Assembly: GCA_022616275.1 (NCBI GenBank)
Contig: JAKEFB010000218.1
Coordinates: 1-54,777 of the forward strand
Origin: Chloroflexota bacterium
Lineage (GTDB): Bacteria; Chloroflexota; Anaerolineae; Promineifilales; Promineifilaceae
Direction: 5' to 3'
Length of the DNA stretch: 54,777 nucleotides
Shown: positions 47,134 through 54,777 of the stretch, one piece after another
Layout: every line of letters starts with the position of its first letter
Numbering within the stretch: position 1 is the stretch's first letter
Notes under the pieces: generated by a model
The model's database searches: none
What the model was told of the DNA's origin: nothing
Seen by the model: the letters and a program-made list of their open reading frames with translations, nothing else
Position numbers and translations under genes: made by a program

Positions 47134-48174
47134 TTACCCTTCGTAGCCGGTGTCAACGGTGCCGGCCCGCAGGCCTTCCTCGGCTTCCTCGACCTGCGCC
47201 TTGCACTCCTCGGGAATCTGGCTGTCCCAATCGTGGTAGGGCGCCAGGCCAACACCACCGTTAGCCACCGTCGCCAGTTGAATGCCCGGCTGCAGGTTGT
47301 CGTCGGCGAAGGCGCGGACGGCATCGCCGGCGGCCACGTCCATGTTCTTGGCCGCGCTAGTCATCAACGAAGCAGCCACGTCCGGGTAGGTATTGAACTG
47401 GTCTACGTCCACACCGATGGCCATCAGGCCAGCTTCGTGGGCCGCCAGCAGGCCACCGTTGCCGGTGTTGCCGCCAACGCCAAAGATGACGTCAGCACCA
47501 TCCTCGATCATCGTCTGGCCGGCCTGCTTGCCGGTGGCCGGGTCATTGAAGTCGGGGATGTAGACGTTGAAGGTTTCCACGTCCGGGTTTACCGACTTAG
47601 CCCCGGTCTGGTAGCCGGTAACGAAGCGGACTACGGGCGGGATTTCCATGCCGGACACCGAGCCAATCTTGCCCGTTTCGCTCATGCAGCCGGCCAGCAC
47701 GCCGGCCAGGTAACCGACCTCATCCTCGGCGAACATCAGGCTGGTCACGTTTTGCAAGCCGCCCTCCTCGGTGTAGCAGTCGCTCACCGCGGCGTCGCAG
47801 CCGGCGCCGGGGAAGTAAGCGAAGTCCACGATGGCGAACTTGATCTCCGGGTTGGCCCGCGCGGCCGCGGCCGTAGCGTCACCCATCAGGAAGCCCACAG
47901 TGATAATGAGGCCACATCCTTCGGTGATGAAGTTGTCAATGTTCCTTTCGTAGTCGGTGGTGGCTTCGGAGACGATGTGGGCAAATTCCAGTCCCTCCTC
48001 TTCGGCTGCGTCCCGGGCGCCCTTTAGGGTGAACTCGTTGAAGCTCTTGTCATTCTCGCCACCGGTGTCGAGCACCACGCAGACCTTGTCTGACTGGCCG
48101 CCGCTACAGGCCGCGAGAATGAGGCTAAATACCATGACGAAAACAATCATGATATTGAACCGTTTACGAGACAT
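47134..48174 (-). CDS. BMP-family nucleoside-binding lipoprotein
   Basis: 346 residues. A lipoprotein signal ends at LILAACSGG. The BMP domain is typical: VCVVLDTGGENDKSFNEFTL, then CGLIITVGFLMGDATAAAA, DEVGYLAGVLAG, KIGSVSGMEIPPVVRFVTGY, GADVIFGVGGNTGNGGLLAA and the loop GVDVDQFNTYPD. These bind purine or other nucleosides and deliver them to the permeases. A strong AGGAGG ribosome site precedes ATG. The upstream region has a putative promoter and a perfect 8-base inverted repeat. The gene is first in the importer locus, with the ATPase and permeases following. Confidence 0.94.
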   Translation of the reverse strand: MSRKRFNIMIVFVMVFSLILAACSGGQSDKVCVVLDTGGENDKSFNEFTLKGARDAAEEEGLEFAHIVSEATTDYERNIDNFITEGCGLIITVGFLMGDATAAAARANPEIKFAIVDFAYFPGAGCDAAVSDCYTEEGGLQNVTSLMFAEDEVGYLAGVLAGCMSETGKIGSVSGMEIPPVVRFVTGYQTGAKSVNPDVETFNVYIPDFNDPATGKQAGQTMIEDGADVIFGVGGNTGNGGLLAAHEAGLMAIGVDVDQFNTYPDVAASLMTSAAKNMDVAAGDAVRAFADDNLQPGIQLATVANGGVGLAPYHDWDSQIPEECKAQVEEAEEGLRAGTVDTGYEG

Positions 48175-48219
48175 TTTCTTTTCCTCCTCGTTCTAATGGG
48201 AAATAAAACTCAGTTTACG

Positions 48220-48304
48220 GGTCAAACCACACCTGTTTGACCTCTGGCAAACTGACGCTTCCAGCAGCGGAAGTGATTATACTGAGTTTCCATTTTCGCT
48301 CCAA
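48220..48304 (-). promoter_or_regulatory. Promoter and operator-like repeat upstream of the nucleoside-binding gene
   Basis: On the minus strand TATAAT (48281-48276) has a weak -35-like TTGGAG (48304-48299) with a 17-base spacer. Downstream of it, GGTCAAAC-N7-GTTTGACC (48220-48242) is a perfect inverted repeat with arms about two helical turns in total, placed in the leader, a possible repressor site. The regulator is unknown. Confidence 0.55.
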
Positions 48305-48934
48305 CTACTTATACGATTCCGCCTGGAGGTCGCGGATGAAGAGTTGGACGGCTGTCACCGCGTCGCGCATGGCCTGGGGCATGTTCGGGTCACCGTCAGA
48401 CATGACGACGACGTTGGTCTGGCCGTTGTAGGTTACGGCCAGGCTATAGGTGAAGAAGTCACAGCAAATATTGGCCGGCCTGGTCGTCGCCGGCAGGTCA
48501 AAAAAGCCGGTCCTCTCAATCGTCATCTGCAAGTCGGAGACTGCTTGCGGCGTTACCTGCCAGGTGTCCCCGGTGCTTTTAACAACCCGGCCGTCGGCGT
48601 AAATGGTCCAGGATTCCATAATGCCGGCGAAGCCGCCTTCCTGGCTGAAGAAGATGACTGCGCCTTCCGGCAGAAGTCCGGTTACGTCAGGGGTGACTTC
48701 TTCAGGTGGAGCAGTGGGTTCAGTACTCACCGGCGTATCTGTGACCGGAGGCGCCGTAGGGGACACCAGATCCGGCGTCGCTGTATCCGGCCGGGTTGAG
48801 GTAGGCTCCGGGGTCGCCGTTGGTTCGGCCGTTTCTGTGAGCGGCGCGACGGTGGGTTGGGCGGCCGGTTCTGTCTCTGGAGAAGCGCAGGCCACCAGTA
48901 GCGCGGCCAATAGCAAAACTGCGCCTGAGCGCAT
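48305..48934 (-). CDS. Lipoprotein with emfourin-like domain (possible M4 protease inhibitor)
   Basis: 209 residues. A short lipoprotein signal ends at LLVACAS. Residues 20-85 are a Thr/Pro/Glu-rich linker. The C-terminal 115 residues resemble emfourin-type inhibitors of M4 metallopeptidases: IFFSQEGGFAGIMESWTIYA, a TPQAVSDLQMTIERTGFFDL helix and turn, and DFFTYSLAVTYNGQTNVVVM followed by PQAMRDAVTAVQLFIRDL. The match is by pattern and should be treated as probable. It is on the same strand and 130 bases upstream of the BMP gene. No M4 peptidase is in the window. Confidence 0.6.
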   Translation of the reverse strand: MRSGAVLLLAALLVACASPETEPAAQPTVAPLTETAEPTATPEPTSTRPDTATPDLVSPTAPPVTDTPVSTEPTAPPEEVTPDVTGLLPEGAVIFFSQEGGFAGIMESWTIYADGRVVKSTGDTWQVTPQAVSDLQMTIERTGFFDLPATTRPANICCDFFTYSLAVTYNGQTNVVVMSDGDPNMPQAMRDAVTAVQLFIRDLQAESYK

Positions 48935-48995
48935 GATACACCTCCGATTGGTTATCAGGTCTAATAACCAATAACGCTTACTCTTTAGACGCTTT

Positions 48996-49868
48996 TCAGG
49001 CAGCCAGGGTTCCCCCGGCCAGGGCTTTTTCGCTCTCGCTCAGCCGGGAACGAGAGCGGATAAACTCGAATATGGTCGGCCAGACCTCTTCGTGGGTGGG
49101 GTCAAACGGCCGCATCAATTCGTGGCCGGCGTCAGGAAAGAATTTCAGCTCCTTGTCCTGGCCCGGCAACAGGTTGTAGATCTTTTCGGCATTACCTGGA
49201 CTGACGGCCACGTCCCGGCCACCCTGGAAAATGAGCACTGGCAGGTGCAGGCGCGGCCATAACTGCCGGCCGAGGTCGGCCATCCGGCGCATTTCGTCCA
49301 TCCCCGACGTCGGCACACGCGTCATTTGGACCAGGCGAGCCTGCACGGCCGGGTCGTGCAGATCCAGGGTGGGGTCAAAGTCCTTGACCCGCTCCTGTAC
49401 CAGTGACCGCAAGCGTTTAAATTGCCAGGGATAAAACCAGGGCATAGCGTAGCGCAGAAAACGCAGCCAGCGAATTCGCCCGTCCGGTACATCGTCGAGT
49501 GGGGCCAGCATAACCAGGCCGCGAATGTCCGGGTTCTGGCCGATCAGATGAGCCGCCAGCACTGTGCCCATCGAATGGCCCATGAGAAAAATTTCGTCAC
49601 AGTGCTGCCGGATGAAGGCCAGCGCCTCCCTGGCCTCGGCTATCCACGCCTGGCGCGGTATCTTATACAGCTTTTCGGGCAGGTGGCCGTGCCCCGGCAA
49701 AAGCGGGCAGTGCATCGTAATCCCGCGCTCGGACAGATAACCGGCCAGCGGCCGCGAACTAATAGGGCTGCCCATGAAGCCATGCAACATCAGGCAACCC
49801 ACCGGCCCGGCCAGCATCGTATAGGCTTGCCGTTCTTCGGAAACGTCGTAACTTGGCTGAAACGGCAT
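48996..49868 (-). CDS. Alpha/beta-hydrolase, carboxylesterase/monoacylglycerol lipase-like
   Basis: 290 residues. Signatures are LMLHGFMGSP (oxyanion region), LLPGHGHLPEKLY, the nucleophile elbow LMGHSMGTVLAA, the acid region VLIFQGGRDVAVSPG and the late histidine DAGHELMRP. The order Ser-Asp-His and the lid region between them fit small carboxylesterases of the Est30 or lysophospholipase kind. The physiological ester is unknown. There is no signal peptide, so it is cytoplasmic. Confidence 0.88.
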   Translation of the reverse strand: MPFQPSYDVSEERQAYTMLAGPVGCLMLHGFMGSPISSRPLAGYLSERGITMHCPLLPGHGHLPEKLYKIPRQAWIAEAREALAFIRQHCDEIFLMGHSMGTVLAAHLIGQNPDIRGLVMLAPLDDVPDGRIRWLRFLRYAMPWFYPWQFKRLRSLVQERVKDFDPTLDLHDPAVQARLVQMTRVPTSGMDEMRRMADLGRQLWPRLHLPVLIFQGGRDVAVSPGNAEKIYNLLPGQDKELKFFPDAGHELMRPFDPTHEEVWPTIFEFIRSRSRLSESEKALAGGTLAA

Positions 49869-50047
49869 CTGCTATTCTCCAGTCCAGGGATGACGGGCGC
49901 TTCCAGAGGCCATTTTAGGGCCTGAAAAAACGCCAATCACCTGAGTAGATACGGCCAAAGTTTATCAGGGTACGAGGGCGTGGCAACCTCTTGTAGTTGG
50001 AGCCATGAAATCACTAACCTATGGCAGGTTTCACCGGGGCACGCTTG

Positions 50048-50056
50048 TGGTAAAAT
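50048..50056 (+). promoter_or_regulatory. Extended -10 directly before mutL
   Basis: TG-G-TAAAAT ends 7 bases before the mutL ATG at 50064. No good -35 (closest GTTTCA) and no ribosome site lie between. If used, the transcript would begin at or next to the start codon. Confidence 0.45.
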
Positions 50057-50063
50057 AGAAACT

Positions 50064-51875
50064 ATGCCAATCCGGATCTTGCCCGACCAACTGGCTTCTC
50101 AAATCGCCGCCGGCGAAGTGGTGGAGCGCCCGGCTTCGGTGGTCAAAGAGTTAATTGAAAACGCCATTGACGCCGGGGCCACGACCATCAACGTAGACGT
50201 GCGCGGCGGCGGCCGGGAGTTGGTCCAGGTAGCCGACAACGGGCATGGTATCCCGGCCGATGAACTGGAGACCGCTTTCCTGCGCCACGCTACCTCCAAG
50301 CTAGACAGCGCCGAAGCGCTCCTGGCCATTCGCACCCTGGGTTTTCGCGGCGAGGCGCTGGCGGCCATTGCCGCCGTTAGCCAGGTGACGGCCGTTACCC
50401 GGGCGGCCGGGGAGGCGGCCGGGACTCGTTTGGTGTTGGAGGGCGGCCGCAAGGTGGGCCATGAAACCGTGGGCGCGCCCCAGGGCACGGTGATGGCGGT
50501 GGCCAACCTCTTTTACAACGTGCCGGCCCGGCTTAAATTTCTCAAATCCATCACCACCGAAAAACGGCTGATTGACGAACACGTCACCCGCTACGCCCTG
50601 GCCTACCCCGCCATTCGCTTCCGGCTAACCCACGACAACCGCGTCACCTTTCAGACCAGTGGCAACGACAGCCTGATGGACGTTCTGACGGCCGTCTACG
50701 GCCCGGACACGGCCCGGCAACTCTTGCCCATCCAAGAGGAAGAGGAGCAGGAGGGCGGCGACCTTCGGTTGCCTGCCGCCCTGCACGTTTCCGGCGTCAT
50801 TGGCCCGCCCAGCCTCACCTGGTCCAACCGGGGCCAGATCATTCTCTTCGTCAACGGCCGTTGGATCCGGGACAACCACCTCACCTATGCCATTATCCAG
50901 GCCTACCATACCCTATTGCCCACCGGCCGCTATCCATTAGCCATTCTCTTCCTGGTCCTGCCCCCAGAACAGGTAGATGTCAACGTCCACCCGACCAAGA
51001 CTGAGGTCCGTTTCCGCCACGGGAACGCCGCTTTTAGTGCCGTCCAGCGGGCAGTGCGCCAGACGCTGGTGGCCGACAGCCCCATTCGCCAGGCCAGCCA
51101 CTTTACCTCCCTGGCGCCCTCCTTTGGCTGGGGTGGCTCGCTGGATCAGCCGGCCTTTAGCCGCAGAGGCGAGGACGGAGAGCAAGATGAGCTGGCGTTG
51201 AGCTGGGCCGACGAGAGCGACTTCCACCTGGCCCCGGCCGGGCTGGAGGCCGATCCGGCCCAGGCCGCTTTGCTTGGCGGCAACCGGCTGCCTGTCATGC
51301 GCGTCGTCGGGCAGGTGGGCGCCTCCTACATCATCACCGAGGGGCCGGAGGGACTGTATCTCATTGACCAGCACGCCGCCCACGAACGCATCCTCTACGA
51401 GCAGTTCATGGCCGCTTGGCAGCAACAGAACGGCCAGGCCAGAATGGACGCTCAAGGCCTGGTCACCGGCGCTACGGTTCATCTGTCCCCGGCCGAGGCC
51501 ACCCTGCTGGCCGAACAGCTCGATCTACTGGCCCAACTCGGTTTCCAGGTCGAGCCTTTTGGTTCTAACACCTTCGTCGTCCGCACCGTCCCGGCCGTCC
51601 TGCGCCATGTGGACCCCGTTCAGGCGTTGCGGGACGTCCTGGAAGAGCTGGAGCAGGGCGTTTCGCCGCTACAGGAGAAGGTAGAAGCCCGGATCGTTTT
51701 GCGCGTTTGCAAGTCGGCGGCCGTCAAAGCCGGCCAGGTCTTGACTCTACCGGAAATGGAAGCTCTGATTCGCCAGTTAGAAAAGTGCCACAACCCGCAT
51801 ACCTGCCCCCACGGCCGGCCGACGCTCATTTACCTGTCCGTGGCTCAACTGGCTAAAGAGTTCGGCCGGGTATAA
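50064..51875 (+). CDS. mutL: DNA mismatch repair protein MutL (endonuclease type)
   Basis: 603 residues from ATG at 50064. GHKL ATPase motifs are in place: ELIENAIDAGATTINVDV, VADNGHGIP, RHATSKL, TLGFRGEALAAIAAV and GTVMAVANLFYNVPARLKFL. The dimerisation C-terminus has the nuclease motif DQHAAHERILYE (from about residue 435) and the later CPHGRPT metal site, both absent from methyl-directed E. coli MutL. It therefore nicks the strand itself. No mutS is next to it. A longer reading from 49980 adds 28 residues without homology. Confidence 0.96.
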   Translation: MPIRILPDQLASQIAAGEVVERPASVVKELIENAIDAGATTINVDVRGGGRELVQVADNGHGIPADELETAFLRHATSKLDSAEALLAIRTLGFRGEALAAIAAVSQVTAVTRAAGEAAGTRLVLEGGRKVGHETVGAPQGTVMAVANLFYNVPARLKFLKSITTEKRLIDEHVTRYALAYPAIRFRLTHDNRVTFQTSGNDSLMDVLTAVYGPDTARQLLPIQEEEEQEGGDLRLPAALHVSGVIGPPSLTWSNRGQIILFVNGRWIRDNHLTYAIIQAYHTLLPTGRYPLAILFLVLPPEQVDVNVHPTKTEVRFRHGNAAFSAVQRAVRQTLVADSPIRQASHFTSLAPSFGWGGSLDQPAFSRRGEDGEQDELALSWADESDFHLAPAGLEADPAQAALLGGNRLPVMRVVGQVGASYIITEGPEGLYLIDQHAAHERILYEQFMAAWQQQNGQARMDAQGLVTGATVHLSPAEATLLAEQLDLLAQLGFQVEPFGSNTFVVRTVPAVLRHVDPVQALRDVLEELEQGVSPLQEKVEARIVLRVCKSAAVKAGQVLTLPEMEALIRQLEKCHNPHTCPHGRPTLIYLSVAQLAKEFGRV

Positions 51876-51879
51876 GGTT

Positions 51880-54591
51880 ATGAGTAAAAGCTTCGCCTAT
51901 CATACCGGCCGCACCGTCGGCAAGTACCAGTTGGAGAGCCTGATCGGCCGGGGAGGCATGGCCGAGGTCTACAAATCTTTCCATCCAGAGCTAGGCCGGC
52001 CGCTGGCGATTAAGATTCTGCACCCCTTCTACACCGACGATCCCGGCTTTGTCGAGCGTTTCCGCCGCGAGGCCCGGGCTGCCGCCGCCTTGCGCCACCC
52101 CAACATCGTCCAGATTTACGATTTTGACGTGACCGAGGACGGCCTCTATTACATGGTCCTGGAGTACGTCGAAGGCCGTTCGTTAGAGAGCTACCTGCGC
52201 CGGGCAGGCGGGCCACTGGTCACGGCCGAGGCCGGGCACATCTTTGGCCAGGTCGCCGGCGCTGTGCAACTGGCGCACGACAACGGAACGATACACCGGG
52301 ACATTAAGCCGGCCAACATCCTCATGGGCATCCAGAACCACGCCTACCTGACGGACTTCGGCATTGCCCAGATGGTGGGCTCCAGCCGCCTGACCCAAAG
52401 CGGGGCCACGACCGGCACTCCGGCCTATATGGCTCCCGAGCAAGTCCGTGGCCAGGCAGTCACTACAGCTTCGGACATCTATTCTCTGGGCGTCGTCTTG
52501 TACGAAATGGTCACCGGCAAGCAGCCTTACGAAGGGAGCACGGCGGCCGAGCTAATGATCCGCCAGGCTACGGAAACGCCTCTGCCTCCCAGTTTCTTTG
52601 TCGGCGACCTCGATCCAGTGGTGGAAAGCGTGATTTTGCGCGCCCTGGAGAAGGAACCGGAACGACGCTTTTCTACCGTCTCGCTGATGGTTTCGGCTTT
52701 AAACGCCGCCCTGACGACGGCCGGCCGGGAGGTCATTGTCCCTTCGCCAACACCGCCCCTGGCGACAGCCATAGCGGCGCTGGAACCAGATGGCCAGCCA
52801 CCGGCCGCCCACACCGCTCCCAGCCCTACCATCCATGCGGACGGCGATTCAGCCCGCCCGACCACTCCCCATACTACGGTCCAGGCCCAACCGGCGCTGG
52901 TCAGCAAAACGCCGGTCTGGGTCTGGCCGGTCATTCTCATTGGTGCGCTGGCCCTGGTGGCGGTCGGTTTCCTCCTGGCCCAAAGGAACCAGGCGGCCAC
53001 TCCGTCTCCCACCAGCCAGGCCGGGTCAATTGGCCCAACTACGGACGGCCAGGCCACGAGCACGCCGGACCAGTTAGCGGCGGCTGAAACGGTAGCAGCA
53101 ACGCCGACCACGCCGCCGGCCGTACCCGGCATGGGTTTCATTCCCGGTGGCGTCTTCACCCAGGGCAACGACAACGGCAACCAGGACGAACAACCGGCCC
53201 ACGAAATCCAACTGGACGCCTACTACATAGACGAAACAGAAGTGACCAACGGCCAGTACGCCACTTTTGTGGCCGAGACCGGCCGGGCCGCCCCGGCCCA
53301 TTGGCGACCACTGGAACCCTCTCTATGGGAAATTAGAGCCTCCGAACCGTACGTTTTGGGCGATCCGATCAATCGCTTTGATTACGGGGGGCAAACCGCC
53401 CGGCCGGGAACCGGCACGCTGACCATGACCCTGGACGCCGACAACGACATCGGCCTCCTGGTCGCCACTTTTGAGGGCACGTTGGAGCTGCCTGTCGAAC
53501 AGATCGAAGGCGGCGAGCTGATGCCCGGCAGCCAGACTTTCACCGGCCGGTTCCGCATTGAGCAGACCACTTTTTCCGGAGCCAGCACCCCCTTCAAGGA
53601 AAATGGCATTGGCGATTTTGTCGTCATGCACGGCAACAGTGGCAACGAGACGCCCCGCTACCCAGAGCTATTGGGCTACATCGGCACCTGGGGAACGGCC
53701 AGCCTTCACCTGGACGGCGAGCTGATCAAGCGAAACCTGGGCATTCACGTCATGTTCAGCGACGGCGTCCGGGACGACGCAGACCATTTTATCCCTCGCC
53801 AGGATGGTAGTTGCTGTTTCGCGCCCAATGCGCCGGAGGATAAAATGCTGGACCCTAATCGCCCGGAAGTTTCTATCTGGCTCTTCGCTTCTTCCGGCGG
53901 GGGGTATGACCAGGGGGTTTCGACCTGGATCAATATCTATTTCAACCAGGTAGAGGTTCTGGCCGCGCCGGAAAACAGCGGCGACGTCTCTTACCCTGAA
54001 GGATTGGAAGACCACCCGGTGACCAACGTCGCCTGGGCTGACGCGGCCGCTTACTGCGACTGGCGTGGGGCGCGGCTGCCCAGCGAGGCTGAGTGGGAAT
54101 ACGCCGCCCGGGGACCGGAAGAGTTCCTCTACCCCTGGGGTAACATGGCCGGCGCGGCGCTGGCTAACGTCAACGACGCCTTTGACGGCACGACCTCGGT
54201 CGGTAGCTTCACCAGCGCTGCCTCACCTTTTGGCGTGGAGGACATGGCCGGCAACGTCTGGGAATGGACGGCCGACTGGTACCAGGCTGATTACTACGCC
54301 GTCGCGCCGCGTGAGAACCCCACCGGCCCGGACAGTGGTACGCTGCGGGTGGCGCGCGGTGGCGGCTTCCGCATCACCGATATCGTCGGCCTGGACGAGG
54401 CCCGGGCGACCCACCGCCGGCCGCTGGACCCTAACGTAGCGGCCGACGACGTCGGCTTCCGCTGCGCCCTGTCCCTGTCAGGCGTTCAGACGGGAGCCGT
54501 CCCGCTACTGCCCATCTTTGTGCTCCAACCCTCCTTCCTTTGCTCAGTTACGACCAGAGTTGAGTTTGCTGACGACGATCAGACAGGTTAG
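51880..54591 (+). CDS. Transmembrane Ser/Thr protein kinase with split FGE-sulfatase-like extracytoplasmic domain
   Basis: 903 residues. Kinase domain at 14-280: Gly loop IGRGGMAEVY, Lys45, HRDIKPANILM (139-149), DFG (159-161), APE (185-187). A Thr/Pro-rich linker leads to a helix (VWVWPVILIGALALVAVGFL, 346-365). Outside, an FGE-sulfatase/SUMF1 fold begins at 416 (GMGFIPGGVFTQGNDNGNQD, ETEVTNGQYATFV) and resumes at 705 (YPEGLEDHPVTNVAWADAAA, RLPSEAEWEYAARG, EDMAGNVWEWTADWY, VARGGGF, DVGFRCAL). The redox cysteines of true formylglycine generators are missing near RGGGF, so this is likely a binding or sensory version. Residues about 478-704 are an inserted domain. It begins 4 bases after mutL. 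The 37-residue tail after GFRCALS is unlike the family. Confidence 0.9.
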   Translation: MSKSFAYHTGRTVGKYQLESLIGRGGMAEVYKSFHPELGRPLAIKILHPFYTDDPGFVERFRREARAAAALRHPNIVQIYDFDVTEDGLYYMVLEYVEGRSLESYLRRAGGPLVTAEAGHIFGQVAGAVQLAHDNGTIHRDIKPANILMGIQNHAYLTDFGIAQMVGSSRLTQSGATTGTPAYMAPEQVRGQAVTTASDIYSLGVVLYEMVTGKQPYEGSTAAELMIRQATETPLPPSFFVGDLDPVVESVILRALEKEPERRFSTVSLMVSALNAALTTAGREVIVPSPTPPLATAIAALEPDGQPPAAHTAPSPTIHADGDSARPTTPHTTVQAQPALVSKTPVWVWPVILIGALALVAVGFLLAQRNQAATPSPTSQAGSIGPTTDGQATSTPDQLAAAETVAATPTTPPAVPGMGFIPGGVFTQGNDNGNQDEQPAHEIQLDAYYIDETEVTNGQYATFVAETGRAAPAHWRPLEPSLWEIRASEPYVLGDPINRFDYGGQTARPGTGTLTMTLDADNDIGLLVATFEGTLELPVEQIEGGELMPGSQTFTGRFRIEQTTFSGASTPFKENGIGDFVVMHGNSGNETPRYPELLGYIGTWGTASLHLDGELIKRNLGIHVMFSDGVRDDADHFIPRQDGSCCFAPNAPEDKMLDPNRPEVSIWLFASSGGGYDQGVSTWINIYFNQVEVLAAPENSGDVSYPEGLEDHPVTNVAWADAAAYCDWRGARLPSEAEWEYAARGPEEFLYPWGNMAGAALANVNDAFDGTTSVGSFTSAASPFGVEDMAGNVWEWTADWYQADYYAVAPRENPTGPDSGTLRVARGGGFRITDIVGLDEARATHRRPLDPNVAADDVGFRCALSLSGVQTGAVPLLPIFVLQPSFLCSVTTRVEFADDDQTG

Positions 54592-54669
54592 TTAGCTTGT
54601 GGTCGTTTACTCTGGTGACATTATGCGGAGTAAATCAAATAGCCTAGATTTACAGTTGTACCGTAATTG

Positions 54670-54777
54670 CTAATTTGCGATCGCTTGGGTGTGCCAGAGG
54701 GCCAGCAGCGACGCTTGAACTTTAATAAAGAACCCATCATTGGTGCGGGCTCGTAAACGGTTGAGGCCCATACTCTC
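54670..54777 (-). CDS. C-terminal fragment of a possible transposase, cut by the window edge
   Basis: The last 35 codons of a minus-strand frame end at TAG (54672-54670). The visible protein reads ESMGLNRLRARTNDGFFIKV and then QASLLALWHTQAIAN. The RARTNDGFFIKVQASLLAL pattern resembles tails of DDE transposases, but this is weak recall. Its composition is poorer in GGCCGG than its neighbours. The gap 54592-54669 holds nothing recognisable. Confidence 0.3.
   Translation of the reverse strand, partial: ESMGLNRLRARTNDGFFIKVQASLLALWHTQAIAN

Noticed and set aside
48175-48304. Purine riboswitch before the nucleoside importer
   Set aside because: No three-helix junction or conserved purine-aptamer loops could be seen; only a simple inverted repeat and promoter-like hexamers.

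Overview
The window reads like a chromosomal segment of an uncultured Chloroflexota bacterium, probably of the Anaerolineae type. This is inferred, not searched. The grounds are GC-rich DNA saturated with the hexamer GGCCGG, many secreted proteins with Thr/Pro-rich linkers, very large membrane glycosyltransferases with added beta-domains, an AtpA with an extra loop, and dozens of degenerate 7- and 8-base tandem repeats arranged as hairpins. No tRNA, rRNA, CRISPR array or complete insertion sequence was seen.

Layout. 1-2.1 kb: an internally deleted SRPBCC gene with its ArsR partner, then a TetR repressor divergent from a short-chain dehydrogenase across a textbook promoter packed with repeats. 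2.1-3.2 kb: a CopG-type antitoxin beside an unusual fusion of a P-loop kinase to the C-terminal half of a BrnT-like toxin. 3.3-8.4 kb: a secreted Thr/Pro-rich protein, an ICMT-like methyltransferase and a large MalT-type LuxR ATPase regulator. 8.4-15.3 kb, all on the minus strand: an M42 aminopeptidase, the F1 part of ATP synthase (atpA, atpG, atpD, atpC) without F0 genes, and mreB.

15.5-32.1 kb is an envelope glycosylation block. It holds four GT-C-type membrane glycosyltransferases, one of them a 1394-residue YfhO-GT39 fusion, plus a CotH-kinase-like protein and an orphan 7TM-PAS-GAF histidine kinase. 32.2-35.7 kb carries an LCP-family ligase and a four-repeat PPC lipoprotein, also envelope functions. 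35.8-43.2 kb holds rsmI, a Thr/Pro-linker membrane protein with a 10-base homopolymer near its start, a parvulin lipoprotein, a 56-residue membrane protein, hutI, an MFS transporter, a J-domain coiled-coil protein and a Uma2-type nuclease.

43.3-48.2 kb is a complete BMP-type nucleoside ABC importer, with a terminator separating the binding protein from the ATPase and permeases. 48.3-49.9 kb has a lipoprotein with an emfourin-like domain and an alpha/beta hydrolase. 50.1-54.6 kb has an endonuclease-type mutL followed after 4 bases by a Ser/Thr kinase whose extracytoplasmic FGE-sulfatase-like domain is split by an inserted domain of about 225 residues. The right edge holds a 35-residue C-terminal fragment that may be a transposase.

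Themes that recur: extracytoplasmic sensing and glycosylation; in-frame deletions or fusions (three cases); and short repeats that have entered coding sequence, supplying loops, linkers and stop codons.
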